A DNA stretch of 19,147 nt from CAYNFT01 sp964396535. Lineage in GTDB: Bacteria; Chloroflexota; Dehalococcoidia; Dehalococcoidales; UBA2162. Location: the NCBI GenBank assembly GCA_964396535.1, contig CAYNFT010000037.1, positions 1 through 19,147 of the forward strand. The letters are read 5' to 3'. Below, in pieces: positions 14,299 to 19,147 of this stretch; position 1 is the first letter of the stretch, and every line of letters begins with the position of its first letter. A program made the position numbers and the translations under genes. The notes below the pieces were generated by a model. It saw only the letters and a list, made by a program, of their open reading frames with translations. It ran no database searches and was not told the origin of the DNA.

Positions 14299-14445
14299 TT
14301 ATTCCTCCTCTTCTTTTCGTTCCTTCTTTCCCTTCTTGATTACATCTACAATCATCGAGGGTGGCAGGATAGTGGTTGCCAACTTCTTTTTAGTATCCTT
14401 TTTCGCTTTTTTGGGCTCTCTGTGTCTATAATCTCGTCTGCCCAT
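14299..14445 (-). CDS. Small highly charged 48-aa protein
   Basis: Unrecognised 48-residue protein: a basic N-terminus (MGRRDYRHREPKKAKKDTKK), a short hydrophobic middle with prolines (LATTILPPSMIVDVIKKGKK) and an acidic end (ERKEEEE). ATG 14445 is chosen over the in-frame ATG at 14487 because AGAGGTG stands seven bases upstream of 14445. It heads the unit 48-aa protein, radical SAM, acylphosphatase, directly after a promoter, and the ribosome site of the radical SAM gene is inside its last codons. The charge pattern would suit nucleic acid or ribosome binding, but that is a guess. Confidence 0.6.
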   Translation of the reverse strand: MGRRDYRHREPKKAKKDTKKKLATTILPPSMIVDVIKKGKKERKEEEE

Positions 14446-14491
14446 AATGACACCTCTATATGAGTGTTGGGTTACAAAGATTCTCAATTAA

Positions 14492-14520
14492 AGTTTAGCA
14501 AAGAAGGGCTATTGTGTAAA
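14492..14520 (-). promoter_or_regulatory. Promoter of the 48-aa/radical SAM/acylphosphatase unit
   Basis: On the minus strand TTTACA (14520-14515), a 17-bp spacer and TAAACT (14497-14492), about 45 nt before the ATG at 14445. The same -10 variant, TAAACT, recurs at two promoters near 18.7 kb. Confidence 0.5.
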
Positions 14521-14531
14521 GCTGTTTGAGA

Positions 14532-14570
14532 AGGCCGCTGAAAAAGGGAGGAGGACTTTTTCAGCGGCCT
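14532..14570. terminator. Terminator overlapping the end of rnc
   Basis: A 14-bp stem: AGGCCGCTGAAAAA (14532-14545) with TTTTTCAGCGGCCT (14557-14570) and an 11-nt loop. The rnc stop codon (TGA, 14563-14561) lies inside the stem. The U run is within the stem, and only a TTCTC tail follows on the minus strand, so strength is uncertain. Confidence 0.65.
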
Positions 14571-15256
14571 CTTGAGAGTCTTTCTAGCGCTAACCGGGCA
14601 GCTACAGTCTCAGCTGCTTTCTTGCTCTTACCCGAACCCCTGCCCAGCACAGCTTCACCCAGTCTTACCTCAACAGTAAATGTCTTGCTGTGGTCTGGGC
14701 CTGTTGCTTCTATTTCATGGTAAGTAGGTGTCTGTTGTTCCCTGGATTGGATAAGTTCCTGAAGCTCTGATTTATAATCAACTACTGTGCCCCGGCTGAC
14801 TACTTTCTGTAGCTCTGCATCAAGTAACCTCAGGATAAAGTCCCTGGTGGTAGATGTACCTTGGTCAAGGAAAACGGCGGCGATTACTGCTTCTAAAGCA
14901 GAAGCCAGATTGGCTGGTTTATTCTGCCCACCGCTTGCCTCTTCCCCTCTTCCCAGATATAGGTAATCGCCAAGCCTAATAGCTCTTGCCATACGGGCCA
15001 GTGTTTCCCGACGAACCAGAGCAGCACGGAGCTTGGTCATCTCTCCTTCAGCAAAGTGGGGGTAGTCTTGATATAGTTTTTCAGCAACTATTAAGCCTAA
15101 AACGGCGTCACCCAGAAATTCAAGCCTTTCATTAGAGGTTGGAGTAAGACCTGGATTCTCGTTAAGATAAGAGCGGTGAACCAGGGCGTGCTCCAGCAGT
15201 GATGGGTCATTAAAGACGATTCCCAGAGTCTGTTGCAGGGTAGCTAAATCAGCCAA
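14561..15256 (-). CDS. rnc: Ribonuclease III
   Basis: 231-residue double-strand-specific endoribonuclease that processes rRNA precursors and structured mRNAs. The N-terminal RNase III domain (1-150) carries the signature NERLEFLGDAVL (42-53) with Glu43, Glu46 and Asp50, and LASALEAVIAAVFLD (117-131) with the essential Glu122. The position equal to E. coli Asp114 is Ser119 here, a change from the commonest residue. The C-terminal double-stranded RNA-binding domain (about 160-229) shows DYKSELQEL, PTYHEI and GSGKSKKAAETVAARLAL. The start is TTG at 15256, with AAGGAA seven bases upstream and the natural N-terminus for the family. It is a single-gene unit with its own promoter and terminator. Confidence 0.95.
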   Translation of the reverse strand: MADLATLQQTLGIVFNDPSLLEHALVHRSYLNENPGLTPTSNERLEFLGDAVLGLIVAEKLYQDYPHFAEGEMTKLRAALVRRETLARMARAIRLGDYLYLGRGEEASGGQNKPANLASALEAVIAAVFLDQGTSTTRDFILRLLDAELQKVVSRGTVVDYKSELQELIQSREQQTPTYHEIEATGPDHSKTFTVEVRLGEAVLGRGSGKSKKAAETVAARLALERLSRGR

Positions 15257-15290
15257 AGCCGGTTTCCTTTCCTAAAAATAACCAGAATTC

Positions 15291-15319
15291 AGCATAAACG
15301 CTTAAGCTGGTCATGTCAA
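15291..15319 (-). promoter_or_regulatory. Sigma-70 promoter of rnc
   Basis: On the minus strand TTGACA (15319-15314), a 17-bp spacer and TATGCT (15296-15291), leaving a leader of about 28 nt before the TTG at 15256. Confidence 0.65.
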
Positions 15320-15423
15320 ATGGTTACTTATACGGTGGCAGTCTAATTTACGTGAAAGTAAACCAGCTTGAGTTACCGGGGTACCGGCATGTATGAAGGT
15401 GCCTTAAGGGATGGAATTGATTA

Positions 15424-15798
15424 TTACAGGTTTTCCTCCAGCCACTGAGCAACATCAACCCCCACAAATGGGATTCCTTTAGTAAAAGCCATTCCCTTTG
15501 TAAATACTACCATCTTATTTTGCATATCAATCGAACATGCCTGGATGCAATGCCAGTTCCCATCTGAGTCTTTCTCGAAAGCAGAAGCAGGTGATACCTC
15601 TTCGCCAACTGTCTCTTGTAAGACCAGGTCATCAATGAATCCTTTATCTATAGCAATTTTCCCCTCACTCTGTATCGCAGCTTCCTTTGAGCCGTAGGGA
15701 CCTCTTACAATTCCACCCTCCCAGAGTTCCTCAACCTGCCAAGTGATTTTACCTTCGATTTGAGATATTCGGTAACGTTTCTTATTATTACCTGCCAT
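15424..15798 (-). CDS. Conserved-looking 124-aa soluble protein
   Basis: Not recognised as a named family. No signal peptide or membrane segment. The N-terminus (RYRISQIEGKITWQVEELWE) and GGIVRGPYGSKEAAIQSEGK look like a beta-rich unit followed by a helix; then comes an acidic linker, and the end WHCIQACSIDMQNKMVVFTK precedes a short tandem motif FTKGMAFTKGIPF and the tail GVDVAQWLEENL. The AAGGAGAG ribosome site lies ten bases or fewer before ATG, and the promoter upstream is near-perfect, so a real, probably well-expressed gene is likely. It stands alone: rnc lies 167 bp downstream in the same direction with its own promoter. Confidence 0.7.
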   Translation of the reverse strand: MAGNNKKRYRISQIEGKITWQVEELWEGGIVRGPYGSKEAAIQSEGKIAIDKGFIDDLVLQETVGEEVSPASAFEKDSDGNWHCIQACSIDMQNKMVVFTKGMAFTKGIPFVGVDVAQWLEENL

Positions 15799-15863
15799 TT
15801 TACTCTCCTTTTATTCCTAATCTGTCCGTATATTTAAACGGTCATCAGAAATATGGGGATAAA

Positions 15864-15892
15864 AGTATAATTATTCCATGCCAAGTTGTCAA
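15864..15892 (-). promoter_or_regulatory. Strong sigma-70 promoter of the 124-aa gene
   Basis: On the minus strand TTGACA (15892-15887), 17 bp, TATACT (15869-15864). Both boxes and the spacing are the same as in the tRNA-fMet promoter at 954-982, which suggests strong constitutive expression. Confidence 0.75.
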
Positions 15893-15976
15893 GTTAATCC
15901 GTAATCCAATTGCTACCAATATAACTGTGAATCTGCTATGTGTGGCAAGAAAGGTAAGAAAAAACCTGGTGGTAAA

Positions 15977-16007
15977 GTGTTAACCAAACTGTTAACAGTG
16001 TTAACCA
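15977..16007 (+). repeat. Three GTTAAC sites upstream of tRNA-Gln
   Basis: GTTAAC occurs at 15979-15984, 15991-15996 and 16000-16005; the outer two lie in a direct repeat AGTGTTAACCA/G (15977-15987 and 15998-16008). Each core is a palindrome. The group ends about ten bases upstream of the -35 box of tRNA-Gln and could be an operator, or chance low-complexity sequence. Confidence 0.4.
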
Positions 16008-16015
16008 GAGTGAGG

Positions 16016-16044
16016 TTGATGTTTGTGCTTGATTTGGATATAAT
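16016..16044 (+). promoter_or_regulatory. Sigma-70 promoter of tRNA-Gln
   Basis: TTGATG (16016-16021), a 17-bp spacer and a perfect TATAAT (16039-16044). Initiation would fall near 16051, five bases before the mature tRNA. Confidence 0.75.
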
Positions 16045-16055
16045 TCTTCATAAGC

Positions 16056-16129
16056 TGGGGAATCGTCTAGCGGTAGGACACCGGACTCTGGATCCGGCAG
16101 GGAAGGTTCGAATCCTTCTTCCCCAGCCA
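16056..16129 (+). tRNA. tRNA-Gln (CTG anticodon)
   Basis: 74 nt with encoded CCA (16127-16129). The acceptor stem TGGGGAA pairs with TTCCCCA, giving the U1-A72 pair typical of glutamine tRNAs; the anticodon stem CCGGA/TCCGG holds the loop CTCTGGA (anticodon CTG, 16088-16090); the T arm is GAAGG-TTCGAAT-CCTTC. All features of a working tRNA are present, and a promoter lies just upstream. Confidence 0.95.
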
Positions 16130-16391
16130 AGTTGGAGGCATTCCGAACTTCGCTTTGAGAAGGAGCAACTTGTTCCTGCTTTACAGCGATGGCTCGCATC
16201 TTGTCTAGCCATAAACCCTAGCGGATGAAAGTAATAGAGCTACCAGAGTTGAATCACGAATATAGCAGGGCTTGTGTGCCCTTATCAAGGCACTCTACCA
16301 AGACCATATTTTAGAGTACCTTCTCAAGAACTTGTATGAGCGTATCACAGATATAGAGGCACCGGGGCGACAATTTCCTAATGGGATTTGA
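16130..16391 (+). pseudogene. Probable decayed coding sequence abutting tRNA-Gln
   Basis: No intact gene lies between tRNA-Gln and the terminator at 16421, but three pieces read like protein, each ending where the next begins in the -1 frame. Piece 1 (16130-16228): WRHSELRFEKEQLVPALQRW and on to INPSG-stop. Piece 2, from ATG 16225: MKVIELPELNHEYSRACV. Piece 3 (16278-16391): ALIKALYQDHILEYLLKN then LYERITDIEAPGRQFPNGI-stop. Adding one base near 16225 and one near 16278 would join them into one product of about 87 residues. I do not recognise the family. The start directly at the tRNA 3' end suggests a remnant of an element that used the tRNA as its target. It could also be chance coding potential. 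Confidence 0.4.
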
Positions 16392-16420
16392 TTGGCGTCC
16401 AACAAGCTGCAAGAAAGGAA

Positions 16421-16454
16421 AGGGGGCTGGGGGATTTGAGCCCTCCAGCCCCCT
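16421..16454 (-). terminator. Terminator of the substrate-binding protein gene
   Basis: AGGGGGCTGG (16421-16430) pairs with CCAGCCCCCT (16445-16454), with inner GGG/CCC pairing in the loop. On the minus strand it is followed by the pyrimidine-rich TTTCCTTTCTTG. It lies 32 bp after the stop codon of the minus-strand gene. Confidence 0.75.
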
Positions 16455-16485
16455 CCTCTATTCGACTGTCTCTAAGATGCCAGGC

Positions 16486-18285
16486 TTAGTATCCCATGGA
16501 TTTCTTCAGAGCCGTGTCATACCAAATGTAGCAAAGGTATTGATTCGGGGTAAAATAACCCCCACCACCGCTTGAACCGTAGAAATTCTGCAGCCATGGC
16601 CACCACATGAAGTATGAATGTCCTACTGGTGGCCATATGCAAACGGCTTGCTCGAGAATGAATGGGCCTATCTCCTTCAGTATTCGCCCAACCTCGGCAT
16701 CGTCCTTGCCAATGACCCTGCCAATCGCTTCATAGGCCGCTCTGGTACGTTCGTGTTCGTAGTACGTGTGTGTCCACGTACTCTCTTTACGCACCGTAAG
16801 CATCCTGAAAGGTAAGTTAACGTTCTCGTGAGAATAGATCATCTCTTCGTGAGTCCTACCCATCGTTATACTATTGAAGACACCGGATTCCAGAGGTTTA
16901 ATCTCCATATCAACACCGACATCAAGGAAGTACTCCCTAATCAAACACAGGAAGTCCACATGTCCAGTTGCGCAAACCACTTGGGTCTTAAAGCCGTCAG
17001 GATATCCTGCATCAGCCAGAAGCTGCCTCGCCTTATCCGGGTGATAGGTAAACATGTCCTGGACTACCTGGGACTGCTCCTCAAGCGGGGTGAAAATGGG
17101 CTCCATTACCTTCGTGGGATAGTAGGGATAAGCAAATAGGTCGGCATGACCCTTATAGTACTCCTCTACTAACTCCGGCTTGTTTATAGCCATGTTCAGT
17201 GCCTGCCGGACCCTGACGTCTTTGAAAGGTAGCTCCGGCTTGTCTACCCTACCAGATAGGAAAAAGGACGGCGATTCTTGACGAGTTATATACTGTATCT
17301 CAGGGTAATTCTTCATAATCAACTCTGCGTCTTCCCAGAGAACATTTCCCAAGTAATCAAGCTTGCCTGTCCGAAAAGCCGCCAGTTGGCTAGATTTGTC
17401 AGGTATTATCTGCGCCTTCATGCCGTCCAGGTAGGGTAACTGGTTCTCCGGGTGGAGAGGGTCATACTGCCAGTAGTTGGGGTTCCTTACGTAGGTCAGA
17501 GAACTGCTAGTAATATAGTCCATCAGCATATACGGCCCTGTCCCACAGAAATTCCTCCAGTCCTTTATGTCTCCGTATTCCTCTACCGCGTCAGGCGAAA
17601 CATGCCAAATATACTCACCGATTACCAAAAACATCATCCCCTGCATTTCCGGAAGAACCTTGACTTCAACCGTATACTTATCAAGCACCTTTATGGATGT
17701 TGGGGCGTACCCTTGAGGTGTGTAGTTAGGGTAAATATAACCTCCGGGCATTGTGAAACTCCGATTTATGTTCCAGGCCACATCCTCGGCGGTCATCTCC
17801 CTGCCGTTTGTCGGCGGCTTATCCCACCAGTGAATCCCTTTGCGGATATGATAGACAATGGTTTCATCATCGGGCATCTCCCAGCTTTCAGCAAGTTGGC
17901 CTGTCAGCAGCTCTGTACGGTAACCAAAACCGGCGTCCCAGCTATACTCGCCGGTGCCTGCTGGCCCCTTTGTCCAGTCTCCCCCTATCATTTCTTCACC
18001 CATATGGTTTGTGGATTTCATTAACCGGAAGTAACCCGGATCCCAGCCCGACGGGTCTCCCCCTATTATGGTGTATATACCTTCATACTTTGGCACTTCT
18101 GGAGGCAGCAGCCCCTCTTCCTCTGTAACCACCTCTTCCTCCACCTCTTCTTCCGTTACTATTACTTCCTCCTCTCCCACCTCCACTTCTCCCTCCGGTT
18201 CTGCTTCGCCACAGGATGCCATCACCAGCGATAGTACCATCAGGCAGCTCACCAGAATCCATATAATTTTCTTCTTCATTCTCAT
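16486..18285 (-). CDS. Family-5 ABC transporter substrate-binding lipoprotein
   Basis: 599-residue extracellular solute-binding protein of the SBP_bac_5 (oligopeptide/dipeptide/nickel) class. The signal (MRMKKKIIWILVSCLMVLSL) ends in the lipobox VMASC with Cys25 as the lipid-anchored residue. A strikingly acidic linker (about 27-58, mostly Glu and Val) tethers the domain. Family features: LTGQLAESWEMPDDETIVYH (strand pattern before RKGIHWWDKPP), MTAEDVAWNINR, a FCGTGPYML segment, NPNYW, and VRVRQALNMAINKPELVEEY. Length is normal for the class. No permease or ATPase gene is next to it in the window, so it is an orphan here or its partners lie elsewhere. Ligand unknown. ATG 18285 has AGGAGG four to five bases upstream; ATG 18279 is an alternative. 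The leader is long (see 18666-18694). Confidence 0.92.
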   Translation of the reverse strand: MRMKKKIIWILVSCLMVLSLVMASCGEAEPEGEVEVGEEEVIVTEEEVEEEVVTEEEGLLPPEVPKYEGIYTIIGGDPSGWDPGYFRLMKSTNHMGEEMIGGDWTKGPAGTGEYSWDAGFGYRTELLTGQLAESWEMPDDETIVYHIRKGIHWWDKPPTNGREMTAEDVAWNINRSFTMPGGYIYPNYTPQGYAPTSIKVLDKYTVEVKVLPEMQGMMFLVIGEYIWHVSPDAVEEYGDIKDWRNFCGTGPYMLMDYITSSSLTYVRNPNYWQYDPLHPENQLPYLDGMKAQIIPDKSSQLAAFRTGKLDYLGNVLWEDAELIMKNYPEIQYITRQESPSFFLSGRVDKPELPFKDVRVRQALNMAINKPELVEEYYKGHADLFAYPYYPTKVMEPIFTPLEEQSQVVQDMFTYHPDKARQLLADAGYPDGFKTQVVCATGHVDFLCLIREYFLDVGVDMEIKPLESGVFNSITMGRTHEEMIYSHENVNLPFRMLTVRKESTWTHTYYEHERTRAAYEAIGRVIGKDDAEVGRILKEIGPFILEQAVCIWPPVGHSYFMWWPWLQNFYGSSGGGGYFTPNQYLCYIWYDTALKKSMGY

Positions 18286-18665
18286 TTCGCCTCCTCTCTT
18301 AATTTGAGAAGCCTACATTAATCAATCCTTTCTTTATGTCCTCGCCTATTCAACTATAATCTTGTACCATTTCATTTGTCTTTCTCCTAGGCATCACCTC
18401 CTGCGTGGCCCCGCCGCTAAGGCCAGGTACCTCAAGGCTTCGGACACGACTGGGGGAATGGTTGGTATTTAAGCTGGGATGAGCTTCTTACCCTCAGCAC
18501 CCTGGTTTCCCCACGATATTTCTGAAGCTTGCTGGTGGCTAGTCTCTATCAAACTAAAAAGGCACCAGCTACCGCTACATCGTATAGCAAGGCTGATGCC
18601 CTTCGCACGCACATATCGTCTCTCCAGCTTTATTGTGTTCTTGCTTATTCTAAAGGTTGGTTGAT
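18286..18665 (-). other. Long leader region of substrate-binding protein
   Basis: About 370 bases with no credible gene on either strand. On the minus strand it would be the untranslated leader of the lipoprotein gene. It holds an inverted repeat GCTGGTG (18531-18537) / CACCAGC (18563-18569), a small GGCC-based hairpin (18406-18425), and a mini-ORF of 14 codons (18394-18350, minus) with AGGAGG only two bases ahead of its ATG. I could not match it to a known riboswitch consensus. Confidence 0.4.
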
Positions 18666-18694
18666 AGTTTAATCCTGTTCTGGGAATTTGTCAA
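18666..18694 (-). promoter_or_regulatory. Promoter of substrate-binding protein gene
   Basis: On the minus strand TTGACA (18694-18689), 17 bp, TAAACT (18671-18666). Transcription would begin near 18659, about 374 nt before the ATG at 18285. Confidence 0.55.
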
Positions 18695-18727
18695 CCACGA
18701 TTGAACTGAACCCTACCACATATCCTA

Positions 18728-18761
18728 TTGACAATTGATATTCGAAAAACTAAACTATAAT
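18728..18761 (+). promoter_or_regulatory. Promoter of the CoA-transferase gene
   Basis: TTGACA (18728-18733) with TAAACT (18751-18756) at 17 bp; alternatively TTGATA (18735-18740) with a perfect TATAAT (18756-18761) at 15 bp. Either gives a leader of about 135 nt before ATG 18905. It is back to back with the promoter of the lipoprotein gene, 33 bp away. Confidence 0.55.
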
Positions 18762-18904
18762 ACTTGAATACTTGCAACGTAGTATGGTGGCAGTCTTTCC
18801 AAAGGTACACTGTATGACCGTTAAGAGAACATTCAGTAGTGGCCAAGTAGATAGCAGAGACTGTACTCTAAGAGCGACGAATAAGAGAGAGGAGTAAATT
18901 TACT

Positions 18905-19147
18905 ATGAAGACCAAGATACTTGATAGTTTCGATGAGGCGGTAGCCGATATTTTCGATGGAGCTGTAATAGCTTTCTCCACTTTTGGTACCGCCAGCCAG
19001 GCTATGAACCTCTGGGAAGCACTCTACAGAAAAGATGTTAAGGACTTGACCGTCATCGGCAACATGGTGATGCCTTTTAGAGAAGGAGGAGCTCTTCCCA
19101 CCTATGGACCCACTGACTGCGTGCTGCAGCCAGGCAAGGTAAAGAAG
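18905..19147 (+). CDS. CoA-transferase family I, alpha subunit (5' part)
   Basis: First 81 residues of a CoA-transferase alpha subunit; the gene runs off the right edge. The start MKTKILDSFDEAVADIFDGA and the later DLTVIGNM fit the N-terminal domain of 3-oxoacid or acyl-CoA:acid CoA-transferases, which move CoA between a donor thioester and an acid. The glycine-rich loop normally read as GGFG appears here as AFSTFGTASQ, a departure from the classical acetoacetate-type enzymes. A beta subunit with the catalytic Glu would be expected downstream. The ribosome site GAGAGGAG lies ten bases before ATG. It is divergent from the substrate-binding lipoprotein, with which it may share control. Substrate cannot be assigned from this fragment. 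Confidence 0.8.
   Translation, partial: MKTKILDSFDEAVADIFDGAVIAFSTFGTASQAMNLWEALYRKDVKDLTVIGNMVMPFREGGALPTYGPTDCVLQPGKVKK

Noticed and set aside
15977..16008. GTTAAC repeats considered as a CRISPR remnant
   Set aside because: The units are far too short and too closely spaced, and no cas gene is in the window. No CRISPR array was seen anywhere.
15936..16199. Minus-strand ORF containing a GEEGFEPSLPDPESG-like stretch
   Set aside because: This stretch is the antisense translation of tRNA-Gln, a well-known source of false protein predictions; no ribosome site or promoter supports it.
15938..16228. Plus-strand 96-codon ORF
   Set aside because: It runs through the whole tRNA-Gln gene and its promoter and has no ribosome site. 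Only its last 33 codons, after the tRNA, look protein-like and were used in the pseudogene call.
17452..18307. Three long plus-strand ORFs opposite the substrate-binding protein, one very Ser-rich
   Set aside because: They are shadows of the minus-strand gene; the Ser-rich one is the complement of the Glu-rich linker codons.
18479..18664. Plus-strand 61-codon ORF in the divergent spacer
   Set aside because: No ribosome site, no recognisable family, and it lies in the probable leader of the minus-strand gene.

Overview
The window looks like chromosomal DNA of a non-sporulating bacterium, most plausibly a Chloroflexota/Dehalococcoidia lineage. That placement is an inference from gene content and style: HpnP-like B12-radical SAM protein, DUF362 protein, PflX-like radical SAM protein, a family-5 solute-binding lipoprotein with an acidic linker, an acyl-CoA-type CoA-transferase and several small basic proteins. 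No rRNA or species marker is present. Promoters are of the ordinary sigma-70 type, several with a perfect TTGACA box and exactly 17 bp spacing.

Layout. (1) 1-943: the C-terminal part of a phage-type tyrosine integrase, a strong bidirectional terminator, and an initiator tRNA-fMet read from the minus strand; this looks like the edge of an integrated element whose body lies left of the window. (2) 1000-2655: a B12-binding radical SAM protein with its own promoter, followed by a hairpin-rich dispersed repeat (about 2763-2910). (3) 3051-7633, plus strand: XerC/D-type recombinase, a small basic single-pass membrane protein, protein-isoaspartate methyltransferase (with an altered conserved loop), nitroreductase, and then an envelope-like group (SpoIIM/DUF95-like protein, a four-helix membrane protein made of two repeats, and an exported transglutaminase-like protein with a C-terminal anchor). 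A second copy of the hairpin repeat lies in this group. (4) 7820-11876, plus strand: P-loop kinase (possibly leaderless), leucyl aminopeptidase, UPF0173 metallo-hydrolase, DUF362 protein, and an unrecognised protein.

(5) 11868-15798, minus strand: an operon of an 80-aa protein, a 147-aa acidic protein and a HEPN-domain protein with an R-x5-H motif (a candidate toxin-antitoxin-like module); acylphosphatase, a PflX-like radical SAM protein that has no ATG/GTG/TTG start, and a 48-aa basic protein; RNase III; and a 124-aa conserved-looking protein. (6) 15977-16485: tRNA-Gln (plus) with a clear promoter, followed directly by what looks like a decayed coding sequence and a terminator. (7) 16486-18285, minus: family-5 ABC substrate-binding lipoprotein with a probable leader of about 370 nt. 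(8) 18905 to the end, plus: the start of a CoA-transferase alpha subunit, divergently transcribed.

The best candidate for an undescribed system is the three-gene HEPN operon at 11868-12950. Other signals of note are the likely AUA start of the radical SAM gene at 14293, the probable pseudogene abutting tRNA-Gln, the loss of the GDG motif in the isoaspartate methyltransferase, and the long structured leader of the substrate-binding protein.
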